NCBI RefSeq assembly: GCF_002440635.1
Contig: NZ_DJUW01000018.1
Coordinates: 1 to 52,464, forward strand
DNA: 52,464 nucleotides
Direction: 5' to 3'
Origin: Novosphingobium sp. UBA6272
Lineage (GTDB): Bacteria > Pseudomonadota > Alphaproteobacteria > Sphingomonadales > Sphingomonadaceae
A model generated the notes under the pieces. That model was given only the letters and a program-made list of their open reading frames with translations. It was not told the DNA's origin and made no database searches. Made by a program: the position numbers and the translations under genes. This document shows positions 30,454 to 38,544 of the stretch, one piece after another (the stretch's first letter is position 1; every line of letters starts with the position of its first letter).

Positions 30454-30699
30454 ATGCGCCGTCTGGCAATTTCCCTGGCACTGCTTGGCCTCGCCGGCTG
30501 CGGGGCAAGCGCGCCGCTCAAGCCCAAGGCCGGGGAGAGCCTGCCGGTCGCGCGCTATGGCCGCGAAGGCACCGAAACTGCCGAAACCCTGCTTAAATCG
30601 CCGCCCCAGGCCGCGCCGGAGCGCAGCGTCGAACTGCGAAAACGGTCGGAGAAACGGTTGCAAGACCCGTTCGACCTGCCTCCTTCCGACGACGAGTAA
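30454..30699 (+). CDS. lptM: LptM-type small lipoprotein (LPS-assembly lipoprotein)
   Basis: 81 residues. The lipobox LAGC (Cys near 15) is followed by GASAPLKPK, matching the LptM/YifL pattern of a Cys-Gly start and a short proline-rich tail. In E. coli LptM stabilises the LptDE machine that inserts lipopolysaccharide, and its gene sits beside a lysine-pathway gene (dapF). Here it sits between argH and lysA, a similar placement. The ATG at 30454 has GGAG at 30442; a GTG at 30445 is an alternative. The C-terminal two-thirds is hydrophilic and acidic at the end (DPFDLPPSDDE). The symbol rests on pattern and context. Confidence 0.7.
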   Translation: MRRLAISLALLGLAGCGASAPLKPKAGESLPVARYGREGTETAETLLKSPPQAAPERSVELRKRSEKRLQDPFDLPPSDDE

Positions 30700-30704
30700 A
30701 ATCC

Positions 30705-31967
30705 ATGGATCATTTTGAATATATTGGCGGCGTCCTCCACGCCGAAGACCTGCCGCTGACCGCGATCGCCGAAGCGGTCGGTACCCCGGTTTACGTCTAT
30801 TCGCGCGCCACGCTGGAGCGGCATGCCCAGGTATTCCGCGAGGCGCTTTCGATCCTGCCGCGGGTTCACATTGCTTTCGCGGTCAAGGCCAACCCGAACC
30901 TGGCCGTGCTGCGGATCATGAGCCGCGAAGGGCTGGGCGCCGATGTGGTTTCGGGCGGCGAAATGGCCCGGGCACTGGCGGCGGGGGTTCCGGCTGAAGA
31001 GATCGTCTTCTCCGGCGTCGGCAAGCAGCACCACGAGATGATCGCCGGGCTCGAAGCCGGGATCGGGCAGTTCAACCTCGAAAGCGAGGAAGAAGGGATC
31101 GAGCTGGCCGCGCTGGCCGCGGAACGCGGACTGACCGCGCGCTGCGCGCTGCGGGTCAATCCCGATGTCGATGCGCGGACCCATGCCAAGATCTCGACCG
31201 GCAAGGCCGAGAACAAGTTCGGCGTGCCGATCGACCGCGGCTGCGAGATCTATTCCAGCCTGGCCGCGCTGCCGGGCCTGGAGATGCGCGGTGTGGCGGT
31301 CCATATCGGCAGCCAGCTCAACAGCCTGGAGCCGTTCGAGGAAGCCTTTGCCAAGGTTGGTGATCTGATCGCCGAATTGCGCGCCGCCGGGCAATCGGTA
31401 ACGCACGCCGATCTCGGCGGTGGGCTGGGCGTGCCCTACAAGGCCGGCGAGGTCTTTCCCTCTCCGCAGGCCTATGCCGAGATGGTCGCGCGGGCCACGG
31501 CCGGCTGGGACGTCACCCTGATGTTCGAACCGGGCCGGGTGATCTGCGGCAACGCCGGGGTCCTTTTGACCAAGGTGGTGCGGGTCAAGCGCAGTTCGAA
31601 CCGGGCGCCGTTCGTGATCGTCGATGCGGCGATGAACGATCTGGCCCGCCCCGCGATGTACGGGGCCTGGCACGATTTCGACGCGGTGAAGCCCACCGGC
31701 GAGCGGATGACCGCGCATATCGTCGGCCCAATCTGCGAAACAGGCGATACCTTTGCGATGGACCGCGAATGCGACGCCTTGCAAGCCGGCGATCTGGCGG
31801 TGTTCCGCACCGCCGGCGCCTATGGCGCGACCATGGCCAGTTCCTACAACAGCCGCGGTTTCGTGGCCGAAGTGATGGTCGATGGCGGCAAGTGGGCGGT
31901 GGTGGCCGACCGGATCCTGCCCGAAGCGATCAGCGCGGCCGAGCGGGTTCCGGACTTCCTCGACTGA
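30705..31967 (+). CDS. lysA: Diaminopimelate decarboxylase
   Basis: Decarboxylates meso-diaminopimelate to L-lysine with PLP. 420 residues. The alanine-racemase-like barrel has Lys in IAFAVKANPNLAVLRIMSRE (PLP Schiff base), GADVVSGGEMARAL, KFGVPIDRGCEIYSSL, HIGSQLNSLEPFEEAF, and GGGLGVPYKAGEVF. The C-terminal domain has FEPGRVICGNAGVLLTKVV and GPICETGDTFAMDRECDALQ (catalytic Cys). AYGATMASSYNSRGFVAEVM is also typical. It follows lptM by five bases. Confidence 0.96.
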   Translation: MDHFEYIGGVLHAEDLPLTAIAEAVGTPVYVYSRATLERHAQVFREALSILPRVHIAFAVKANPNLAVLRIMSREGLGADVVSGGEMARALAAGVPAEEIVFSGVGKQHHEMIAGLEAGIGQFNLESEEEGIELAALAAERGLTARCALRVNPDVDARTHAKISTGKAENKFGVPIDRGCEIYSSLAALPGLEMRGVAVHIGSQLNSLEPFEEAFAKVGDLIAELRAAGQSVTHADLGGGLGVPYKAGEVFPSPQAYAEMVARATAGWDVTLMFEPGRVICGNAGVLLTKVVRVKRSSNRAPFVIVDAAMNDLARPAMYGAWHDFDAVKPTGERMTAHIVGPICETGDTFAMDRECDALQAGDLAVFRTAGAYGATMASSYNSRGFVAEVMVDGGKWAVVADRILPEAISAAERVPDFLD

Positions 31968-32025
31968 CCCCGGCCATTCGCCCACCTCGCTGCGACTGAT
32001 TTCACTACCTGTATCAAGTCTCGCT

Positions 32026-32058
32026 CCCCTCCCGCAGGCGTGAGGGGTTGGGGGTGGG
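32026..32058. repeat. Short CCCCTC...GAGGGG palindromic repeat
   Basis: CCCCTC (32026-32031) and GAGGGG (32042-32047) around CCGCAGGCG, followed by TTGGGGGTGGG. It is a variant of the CCCCTCCCGC palindromes at 44254 and 44361, so it belongs to a dispersed family. Confidence 0.5.
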
Positions 32059-32090
32059 CCAGCCTGCGACAACCTGCTAACGGACCGGCC

Positions 32091-32852
32091 ATGCACTCGC
32101 TCCCTCTGTTTCATCGCCTTGGCGGCCGGAAGGTGATCCTGCTGGCCGAGGGTGAGGCAGGGGAGGCGAAGCGGCGCCTGCTTGAACGCGCCGGGGCCGA
32201 AATCGTCGGCGAAGATGATGGCGCCGCCCGGCTCTGTTTTATCGCCCTCGATGAGCCGGAAGCGGCAGCGCAGCGGCTGCGGGCGAAGGGGCTGTTGCTG
32301 AATGTCACCGACCGGCCCGATCTGTGCGATTTCACCGTTCCCAGCATTCTGGAACGCGGCCCGGTGTTGGTCGCGGTCGGGACGGGTGGGGCCTCGGCTG
32401 GCCTTGCCAAGGCGCTGCGCTTGCGGCTGGAAGCTTTGCTGCCGGCATCGCTCGGCACTCTGGCGGAACGGTTGCAACAGGCTCGCGGTGCGATGCGCCA
32501 GCGGTTCCCCGAACCGGGGCAGCGCCGCCGCGCACTCGACGCGGCGCTGAGTGAGGGCGGGGCGCTCGATCCGCTCTTTGGCGCAAGTGCCGATGCCGTG
32601 GCCGGTTGGCTCGATGGCGGCGAAGCAGGCGAGGGCGGAACTGTCGAGTTCAGCATTTCCAGCGCGGACCCCGATGACCTGACTTTGCGACAGGCGCGCT
32701 GGCTCGGTGCGGCGGATTTCGTTGCTTACGAGGATCGCGTGTCTTCGGAAATCCTCGCCCGTGCCCGCGCCGATGCTGTGCGGCTGCAGATTGGCGCAGG
32801 CGAACGCCTCTCGCCGCGCCCCGGGCTGACCGTCATCATTCGGCGGGGCTGA
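32091..32852 (+). CDS. Siroheme synthase: precorrin-2 dehydrogenase/sirohydrochlorin ferrochelatase (CysG N-terminal type)
   Basis: 253 residues, the length of a CysG N-terminal half without the methyltransferase. It should oxidise precorrin-2 and insert iron to make siroheme. Visible motifs: LFHRLGGRKVILLAEGEAGE, LLLNVTDRPDLCDFTVPSIL (NVxDxxxLCxFxxPS), VAVGTGGASAGLAKALRLRL, LEALLPASLGTLAERLQQ. The C-terminal third (QARWLGAADFVAYEDRV) looks like the start of an SAM-methyltransferase-like region. Other siroheme or sulfite reduction genes are not in the window. The ATG at 32091 fits the domain start. Confidence 0.88.
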   Translation: MHSLPLFHRLGGRKVILLAEGEAGEAKRRLLERAGAEIVGEDDGAARLCFIALDEPEAAAQRLRAKGLLLNVTDRPDLCDFTVPSILERGPVLVAVGTGGASAGLAKALRLRLEALLPASLGTLAERLQQARGAMRQRFPEPGQRRRALDAALSEGGALDPLFGASADAVAGWLDGGEAGEGGTVEFSISSADPDDLTLRQARWLGAADFVAYEDRVSSEILARARADAVRLQIGAGERLSPRPGLTVIIRRG

Positions 32853-33234
32853 GCAGCACTTTCATCTGGGCCAGCGCGATCGGCTTGCTGCGATCGTCCT
32901 GCCAGCATTCGGCATTGACCAGCGCGACGCGGCGCCCGGCGCGGGTGACCTTGCCCATCGCGAAGGTGCGCTGTTCGGTCCCGCCACGCATGAATTCGAC
33001 CTGCACATTGACCGGCTTGAGCTTCATCGCTTCGCCCCGGCGATCAAGCTCGGCCCGCAGTGCAGCGATCGCGGCCATTTCCATCAGCCCGCTCATCGCG
33101 CCGCCGTGGAGATAGCCGGGGCGCCCGGCGACCCGGACCGAATAGTCAACGAACAGCACCGGATTGCCGTCCTCGTCGTGATCGAGATCGATCCCGAGCG
33201 CGGTGGCATAGGGGGGCAGGACTGTTCCGTTCAC
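32836..33234 (-). CDS. PaaI-type hotdog thioesterase, second of a pair
   Basis: 132 residues from the GTG at 33234, which overlaps the upstream stop (GTGA). The hotdog fold has GRPGYLHGGAMSGLMEMAAI (about 45-64), with His-Gly-Gly and a Glu where PaaI-type enzymes place the catalytic acid, then VQVEFMRGGTEQRTFAMGKV and LVNAECWQDDRSKPIALAQM. These enzymes hydrolyse acyl-CoA thioesters; the acyl group is unknown. The two thioesterases are coupled and may be different subunits or have different specificity. It is convergent with the siroheme synthase. Confidence 0.85.
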   Translation of the reverse strand: MNGTVLPPYATALGIDLDHDEDGNPVLFVDYSVRVAGRPGYLHGGAMSGLMEMAAIAALRAELDRRGEAMKLKPVNVQVEFMRGGTEQRTFAMGKVTRAGRRVALVNAECWQDDRSKPIALAQMKVLLSPAE

Positions 33235-33698
33235 AGGTAGGCTCCGTGCGTCGCCATGAAAGTGCCGATAACGTGGGCCACCGGATCTTCGGGGTCTCCA
33301 TCGTGCGCGATCCCGCGGATGAAGCTGATCGTGCGGGTCAACTTGTAGCATTCGCCGTGGCCGATCACCGTGCGGCCCGGCACTGCGGCGCGCATGTAAT
33401 CGACCCGCAGGTCCAAAGTGGCGTGGGGCACGAACCGGCCCGACAAGGTCCAGACCGACATCGAGGTGGCATTGTCCATCAAGCTGATGATTGGGCCCGA
33501 GGCAATGACGCCGGTTTCGGCGACGCCGATCAGTTCTTCACGCCAGGGCAGGGCCAGCTCGACCCAGTCCGGCCCGTGCGCGTGATAGGTAAGCCCCAGC
33601 CAGCCGCCGTGGCCGTGGCGGGTCATCATCTTCGAGGCGCGGGCCGGATCGAACACGAAGTCGGGCGGCAAATCTTGGAGGCTCTTGGGCTCGGTCAT
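33231..33698 (-). CDS. Hotdog-fold thioesterase, first of a pair
   Basis: 155 residues with a hotdog core. ASGPIISLMDNATSMSVWTL shows the Asp of the PaaI family but not the HGG of its partner. DLRVDYMRAAVPGRTVIGHG and the N-terminal QDLPPDFVFDPARASKMMTR are also family-like. It is probably an acyl-CoA or aryl thioesterase with an unusual HGG-less active site, or the non-catalytic member of the pair. It is divergent from the 33821 peptide gene with about 120 bp between. Confidence 0.8.
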   Translation of the reverse strand: MTEPKSLQDLPPDFVFDPARASKMMTRHGHGGWLGLTYHAHGPDWVELALPWREELIGVAETGVIASGPIISLMDNATSMSVWTLSGRFVPHATLDLRVDYMRAAVPGRTVIGHGECYKLTRTISFIRGIAHDGDPEDPVAHVIGTFMATHGAYL

Positions 33699-33820
33699 GG
33701 CCGTTGCTGTGCTGTCGGCGCGGGACGATTACAATCTTTTAATTTCCCGCAGCTGGCAGAGTCAGGCCCAATCCCGCACGCCGGTTGGCATAGGGCCGCT
33801 CGGCAAACTGGGGATTAATC
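33699..33820. promoter_or_regulatory. Divergent regulatory region for the thioesterases and the peptide operon
   Basis: On the plus strand a TACAAT (33730-33735, one mismatch to TATAAT) lies inside an inverted pair GCGGGA (33720-33725)/TCCCGC (33745-33750). No strong -35 stands out. The leader to the 33821 start would be about 80 nt. There is no obvious terminator. Confidence 0.4.
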
Positions 33821-33970
33821 ATGAACCTGCCCAAGATCGACGTATCCGCATTGCCGGATCTGGACACCATGACAGGAATGTTCGGAAGCTTGACCCAATC
33901 GATTAACACCGATGACATTGTTGTTGTCATCATGGTGCTCGTTTGGGACATCATCAACGGCAACGGCTGA
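33821..33970 (+). CDS. Small 49-residue peptide, candidate precursor or membrane peptide
   Basis: The sequence has an LPKIDVSALPDLDTM-like segment (residues 3-17), a Met/Gly/Phe/Ser patch (GMFGSLTQ, 19-26), then INTDDIVVVIMVLVWDIING (28-47) and ends NG. The ATG at 33821 has a GGGGA about six bases upstream. The bipartite look, a hydrophilic leader-like half and a hydrophobic tail carrying one Trp and Asp-Ile-Ile-Asn-Gly, recalls a RiPP precursor; a single-helix membrane or toxin peptide is the main alternative. It is 13 bp upstream of the 33984 gene on the same strand. No known precursor family is recognised. Confidence 0.6.
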   Translation: MNLPKIDVSALPDLDTMTGMFGSLTQSINTDDIVVVIMVLVWDIINGNG

Positions 33971-33983
33971 GCGGGCGGTCCGG

Positions 33984-34961
33984 ATGGATATCCGACCCGA
34001 GATGCGGGCGCTGCGGAGCAATGATGCTCCGCAGCGCTCTGCGCAAGCAGCGGTGGGCGAGGTTCTTGGAGCCTGGCGCGATTCCGGCCAAGGTCTTCAG
34101 GTAGAACGCGAATTACGCCTGTTCTCCGGCGGAGCGGCGATCGAAGACTTGCCCTTTCTATCAACATTGTTCTGCCAGAACGAAAGCGCCCCGATTCATT
34201 TCGTAGAGCATCTGTTGCTGCCCTTGCTGGGGCGATTGAAAGCCGATCCGCTGACTCAAAGTCCGCTGCGATTTTCAACCGACGATATCCAGACGACCCT
34301 GGTCATTGCGAAATTTCGCAATACGACCTTAACACTGCAATCGGTGAGCGGTGCCGCACTGGATCGAAAGCCTTATCCTAACTCTGCAAGTTTCTCGCCC
34401 ACCGAGACCTACGACCGAATCTTGGCAGGGACCGCCCGGGTGCTCAAAGTTGCGGTCGAACAGCAATTGCCGAACGGTGCGTTACTAAGCTGCAATGAAA
34501 GTGTGATCGAACAGGGCCAGGTCCGGCACCGTTATGGCCGATCAGAGGCGCAGTTGCTGCGTTCGGTGCAAGGGTCTCTGGTCACTCTCAAATTGCAGAG
34601 GCCGACGGCTGATCACGACGTTACTCGGGAATATGCGCTCGATGGCGGTCGGTTGTTGCGTCAGGCAGCAGGGACCCCGCATGACAGCCGCCTTGAGCTG
34701 GCGGCGGCCTTGCTCGGACGAATGGCCCGGCTGGATGCTGCCCCGCTGCTTTCGGTCATGGCCGAGGAGGAGGGCAATCCTTCCTTGAGGTGGCAAGCGC
34801 TGCGCGAATGCCTGGGGCTCGACACGGCCCGCGGCTTTCGCACCCTGTGTTCGCTTGCCAGCCGCGCCGACGATCCGTTGGCAGTACCGGCTGGCGCGCT
34901 GCGCGCTCAATTGCTGGAAACCTACCCCGAATTGTCTGGAGTTAGCGAATGCCCCGCGTGA
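33984..34961 (+). CDS. Unknown 325-residue protein, apparent degenerate paralogue of the 34949 enzyme
   Basis: The ATG at 33984 gives MDIRPEMRALRSNDAPQRS; the frame is open upstream but overlaps the peptide gene. The N-terminal helical part is followed by a cupin-like beta region (STDDIQTTLVIAKFRNTTLT, GALLSCNESVIEQGQVRHRY, SVQGSLVTLKLQRPTADHDV) and a C-terminal helical-repeat part (RLELAAALLGRMARLDAAPL; GNPSLRWQALRECLGLDTA). By eye the EQG...SL...Y-D pattern and the helical tail align with the 34949 protein, but the HxH metal pair is missing. It probably partners or scaffolds that enzyme. It overlaps it by 13 bases. Confidence 0.7.
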   Translation: MDIRPEMRALRSNDAPQRSAQAAVGEVLGAWRDSGQGLQVERELRLFSGGAAIEDLPFLSTLFCQNESAPIHFVEHLLLPLLGRLKADPLTQSPLRFSTDDIQTTLVIAKFRNTTLTLQSVSGAALDRKPYPNSASFSPTETYDRILAGTARVLKVAVEQQLPNGALLSCNESVIEQGQVRHRYGRSEAQLLRSVQGSLVTLKLQRPTADHDVTREYALDGGRLLRQAAGTPHDSRLELAAALLGRMARLDAAPLLSVMAEEEGNPSLRWQALRECLGLDTARGFRTLCSLASRADDPLAVPAGALRAQLLETYPELSGVSECPA

Positions 34962-35851
34962 TCGAGATTGCTGATTCAGCACAAGCCTCACTTGAAGAAT
35001 GCTCGGATGCCATAGCAGCATTCGGGTTCGATCCGACCGATGATGAAAGTTTGGACAATGCGGCGCGATGGCTGCGGCGGCTCGGAAACAATCGCGAATT
35101 TTTGGGCGACATTCTCGTCGAGCAACTGGCGCAGCGGCACCGGGAAGAATCTTTGGACAATGCCTATAGCCCTCAGGTTATCATGCTTTCGCCGCCAAAC
35201 GGCCAGTTCTTCATGCGGGCAAACATCTGGCCTTCGCTTCATGAACACATGGTTCGCGCCAGCGGTGGGGATTGCTTTGCTCTTGAGATGCCGCACGATC
35301 ACAATTTCAATTTCCTGACGCTGGGTTACTTCGGACCGGGCTATTGGAGCGACTACTACGAGTACAATTTCGAAGAGGTGATCGGCTATCGCGGCGAGCC
35401 GGTGCCATCGCTGCGCTTTATCGAGCGCTCGCGGCTCGAACAGGGCAAGATCATGCTCTACCGTGCGCACCTGGATGTTCACTCGCAGTTGCCGGCGGAT
35501 TCCCTTTCAGTCTCGCTCAACATTATGCACACCCATGGCGCGCAGGGCTGGTACGATCAGTACCGGTTCGATCTTGAGCGGCGTGAGATCGCAGCAATCA
35601 TCTCCCCTGGGCCGAGCGAGGCGCTGATCAAGGTGGCGGTCGGGCTGGGCGGGGAAGAAGCGATCGACCTGGCCGAGCGTCTCGCGCGCAGCCACCCGAG
35701 CGACCGGATGCGCCTTGCGGCCTGGGATGCGCTCGCGGCGCGGGAAGCAGATCCGGCGGCGCGCGATGCCCTTTGGCATCAGGCGGAAGGATCGGGCAGC
35801 CGTCTGGTTACGAAGGAAGCGCGGGCGCGGCGTGCCGAACTGGTCGCCTGA
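34949..35851 (+). CDS. Unknown 300-residue cupin-like enzyme with an HxH motif
   Basis: Residues: an N-terminal helical region (1-70), then SPPNGQFFMRANIWPSLHEH, MVRASGGDCFALEMPHDHNF (H116, H118), LTLGYFGPGYWSDYYEYNFE, and RSRLEQGKIMLYRAHLDVHS (H174, H178). NIMHTHGAQGWYDQYRFDLE follows, with a C-terminal helical tail (EALIKVAVGLGGEEAIDLAE). The HxH...(E)...H spacing and many aromatic residues suggest a double-stranded beta-helix metalloenzyme, possibly an Fe/2-oxoglutarate-type oxygenase or a peptide-modifying enzyme. I do not recognise a named family. It ends seven bases before the ruvX stop. Confidence 0.75.
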   Translation: MPRVIEIADSAQASLEECSDAIAAFGFDPTDDESLDNAARWLRRLGNNREFLGDILVEQLAQRHREESLDNAYSPQVIMLSPPNGQFFMRANIWPSLHEHMVRASGGDCFALEMPHDHNFNFLTLGYFGPGYWSDYYEYNFEEVIGYRGEPVPSLRFIERSRLEQGKIMLYRAHLDVHSQLPADSLSVSLNIMHTHGAQGWYDQYRFDLERREIAAIISPGPSEALIKVAVGLGGEEAIDLAERLARSHPSDRMRLAAWDALAAREADPAARDALWHQAEGSGSRLVTKEARARRAELVA

Positions 35852-35857
35852 TCGGCA

Positions 35858-36343
35858 TCAGGCAAAACCGCCCGCCAGCGCGTCGATCGCGGCTTGGAGG
35901 ATCACCGCGGCGGCGTGTGAATCGATCCGCTCCGCGCGCTTCGCTCGGCTCATGTCCTGGGCGATCAGTGCGCCTTCAGCACTGGCGGTGGACCAGCGCT
36001 CGTCCCACAGCAGCACCGGCAGATCCAGCGCGGCGGCGAGATTGCGGGCATAGGCCCGGCTCGACTGGCTGCGTGGCCCTTCGCTGCCGTCCATGTTGAG
36101 CGGCAGGCCGATCACCACACCTTGAACCGCGCGTTCGCGAACAAGTGCCGCCAGCGCTTCGCGGTCGGCTCCGAATTTGCCGCGCTTCAACGTCTTGCCG
36201 GGCGAGGCAAAGCGCCAGCCGGGATCGCAAAAGGCTGTGCCGATCGTCTGTGTCCCGAGATCCAGTCCTAGCAGCGCGCCGGCCTGGGGCAGCGCGGCCC
36301 GGTAATCCAGCGCGTTGGTGGTGATCAGCGCGCCGTCTGCCAC
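35858..36343 (-). CDS. ruvX: Putative Holliday junction resolvase / pre-16S rRNA nuclease RuvX (YqgF)
   Basis: 161 residues of the RNase H-like YqgF family. It shows LGLDLGTQTIGTAFCD (residues about 25-40, with catalytic Asp), QGVVIGLPLNMDGSEGPRSQ, LLWDERWSTASAEGALIAQ (Glu) and ERIDSHAAAVILQAAID (Asp). In E. coli YqgF takes part in 16S rRNA maturation and the family was also named a Holliday resolvase. The start at 36343 overlaps the DUF3089 gene stop region by 19 bases on the same strand, so the two are coupled. Confidence 0.93.
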   Translation of the reverse strand: MADGALITTNALDYRAALPQAGALLGLDLGTQTIGTAFCDPGWRFASPGKTLKRGKFGADREALAALVRERAVQGVVIGLPLNMDGSEGPRSQSSRAYARNLAAALDLPVLLWDERWSTASAEGALIAQDMSRAKRAERIDSHAAAVILQAAIDALAGGFA

Positions 36344-37443
36344 GCCGCCACCCGCCGCGCGAAATCCTGGCGCAGGGGCAGCCAGTAGAGCGCATAATCG
36401 TAAACGTGGTAATTGCCGCCTGGCAGCACGAAGGGGCCCATGTCCGGTCCCTCGCCAATCCGCAACGAACCGTCAGGCGCACAGGCTGCACCCGCCAGCT
36501 CGGGCGTAAGGACAGCCTTCTCGAACTTCAGGTCTGGGACGATTCCGCCCTTGTTGGCGGAGGGCGGAGCGCTGCCGCCGGTTACTCCGGTCAGCGGGTT
36601 CGAACAGAGATAGGCCGGTGTCGCGTTTGCGGCGCTGTTACCGGCAAAACGCTCGTAAGCGCCGCGCATCATGGCGGTGTCAGCCTGGTCGGCGAACGAC
36701 AGAAAGCTTACCACGCAACCAGGCTGATCGGGTCGTTCGCAGGCGGGCAGGCCAATTGCTGGCAGGTCGCGCTTGGTGTCGACCACCCAGCCGATCACAT
36801 AGGCCGCAGCGATCCGCTTCGTCAGCGGCGTACCGGCGATCTTCTCGGCCAGCAGCCGCTTGAGCACGAACGAGCCCTGGCTGTGCCCGGCCAGCACGAA
36901 CGGGCGATCGGCGGGCTGCGCTGCTAGGAACGCATCGAAAGCCTCGGCCACGTCGTGGTAGGCCAGTTCATGGGCTTGCCGAGCTTCGCGCGCGTCGGTG
37001 ACGAAAGCGCCGAAAGTCGCTTGACGATAGCGCGGGGCCCAGACCTCGCGCGCGTCGCCAAACACGCTCGCGATTCCGCGGACCACGATCGTGCCGATAC
37101 GGTTGGCATCGGCATCGTCCAGCGGGGCGTTCCAGTGATCCTTCTTGAGGTAGCTGGTAGGGTGGACAAAGAACACCGCAGCCTCGACCGGGGCGGTTGC
37201 GGTGTCAGTCGGAAATCCATCCGGTCGCCATTGGACCAGGCTTTCACCGGGCTGCCCCGGGCGGGCGAACCACATTTTCGGATCGGCGTAGGCGCTGGCC
37301 TGCAGCGGCGCTTGCGGCTCGAACTTGACACTGGGGGTAAAGCTCAGCCGGGTAAGTTGCTCCGGATAGAAGGCCAACGCGATCCGCCCGCCAATAAACA
37401 GGACGATGCAGAACGCGATAAAGTACAGGAACTTGCGGGCCAA
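36325..37443 (-). CDS. DUF3089-family alpha/beta-hydrolase, membrane anchored
   Basis: 372 residues with an N-terminal membrane anchor (FLYFIAFCIVLFIGGRIALA). The DUF3089 domain shows AVFFVHPTSYLKKDHWNAPL, RYRQATFGAFVTDAREARQA, the nucleophile Ser in FVLAGHSQGSFVLKRLLAEK, and C-terminal His in GGNYHVYDYALYW. Members are predicted lipases or esterases. It is probably transcribed with the AI-2E permease, which lies three bases upstream, and with ruvX downstream. The substrate is unknown. Confidence 0.88.
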   Translation of the reverse strand: MARKFLYFIAFCIVLFIGGRIALAFYPEQLTRLSFTPSVKFEPQAPLQASAYADPKMWFARPGQPGESLVQWRPDGFPTDTATAPVEAAVFFVHPTSYLKKDHWNAPLDDADANRIGTIVVRGIASVFGDAREVWAPRYRQATFGAFVTDAREARQAHELAYHDVAEAFDAFLAAQPADRPFVLAGHSQGSFVLKRLLAEKIAGTPLTKRIAAAYVIGWVVDTKRDLPAIGLPACERPDQPGCVVSFLSFADQADTAMMRGAYERFAGNSAANATPAYLCSNPLTGVTGGSAPPSANKGGIVPDLKFEKAVLTPELAGAACAPDGSLRIGEGPDMGPFVLPGGNYHVYDYALYWLPLRQDFARRVAAWQTAR

Positions 37444-37446
37444 GGT

Positions 37447-38544
37447 TCAGGCGCTTTCGTTCTTTTCCGACTGCCGCTCGAGCGCGACCTTGAGCATCGC
37501 CACCAGCGGGTCGGCCAGCATCAGGCCAAGCAGGCCGAACAAAGCGCCCATGATCAGCTGCGCGCCCAGCACCAGCGCGGGGGCCAGGTCCGCCGTGCGC
37601 TTGGCCACCATCGGCACGATGATGTTGCCGTCCACCACCTGGACCACGACATAGACGATGATGCAGTAGATCCCCATGTCGACCCCGCCGGAAAACCCGA
37701 CCAGGATCATCAGCGCGCCCGAAATCGGCGCACCGATATTGGGCAGGAAGGCGAGCAGTCCGGTCAGCAAGCCGAGCAGGGCCGCCATCGGCACGCCATA
37801 GGCGGCGAGCAAGGCCCAGGTCGCCACGCCCTCGACCGCCATGCCGAGCAGGCGGCCGGCCAGCAGACGCCGGAGAGTCCGGCCCATGATCGTCGCGGTG
37901 CCTTCGAAGTGGGCGCGCTGGCCCTGCGGCAGCAGCCAGGCAAAGCCGCGCCGGTACAGCTGCGGTTCGGCTGCGAAATAGATCGCCATGACCGCGATCA
38001 GGAACGCGGTGGTCAAACCGCCGATCACGCCGCCGACTGCACTTGTGATCTGGCCAACGCCGCCGACCACCTTGTCGATCAGCCCTTCGGCCGATTGCAT
38101 ATCGAACTGGACCCCGTGGCCGCGGAGCCATTCCAGCACGCGCAGGGTCTGGGCTTCGACGATCCCGGGCAACTGTGCGGCCTGGGCGGCGATCTGACTG
38201 CCGGTGAACATCGCGGTCCAGCTGATAAAGGCCAGCGTCAGCAGCAGAACGATGGTCACCCGCCAGCCCCGCGCGATCGGCAGGACCCGGCCGAGCAGGC
38301 GCGCGCCGCCATCAATCATTGCGGCAAAGACCATGCCGCCGAAAATCACCAGCAGTGGCTGGGCGAGGAAAATCGCCAGCCCCAGCAGCGCGGCCATGCC
38401 GATCCATACCGCCGCCTTTTTGGCTTCGGTCCGGATCAGCGTGTCGGAAATGTCGGTCGGCCCGGCGTGCAGATCGACCAGCGGCGGGATCTTGGCTTTG
38501 GCGACGCGGCGCGGACGGGGCGGCTTGGCGGTGGATTCGGCCAT
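37447..38544 (-). CDS. AI-2E family (DUF20) membrane permease
   Basis: 365 residues. Hydrophobic segments include AAVWIGMAALLGLAIFLAQP, LLVIFGGMVFAAMIDGGARL, VTIVLLLTLAFISWTAMFTG, the long central helix FLIAVMAIYFAAEP, and the C-terminal MAALLGLLTGLLAFLPNIGA (Pro-Asn-Ile-Gly signature) and QLIMGALFGLLGLMLADPLV. The family includes transporters proposed to export AI-2 and others that move Na+/H+. The substrate is unknown. The ATG at 38544 overlaps the lepB stop (TGATG), so it is coupled to lepB. Confidence 0.9.
   Translation of the reverse strand: MAESTAKPPRPRRVAKAKIPPLVDLHAGPTDISDTLIRTEAKKAAVWIGMAALLGLAIFLAQPLLVIFGGMVFAAMIDGGARLLGRVLPIARGWRVTIVLLLTLAFISWTAMFTGSQIAAQAAQLPGIVEAQTLRVLEWLRGHGVQFDMQSAEGLIDKVVGGVGQITSAVGGVIGGLTTAFLIAVMAIYFAAEPQLYRRGFAWLLPQGQRAHFEGTATIMGRTLRRLLAGRLLGMAVEGVATWALLAAYGVPMAALLGLLTGLLAFLPNIGAPISGALMILVGFSGGVDMGIYCIIVYVVVQVVDGNIIVPMVAKRTADLAPALVLGAQLIMGALFGLLGLMLADPLVAMLKVALERQSEKNESA

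Noticed and set aside
30555..32477. 640-residue minus-strand frame opposite lysA and the siroheme synthase
   Set aside because: Antisense shadow of two well-supported genes.
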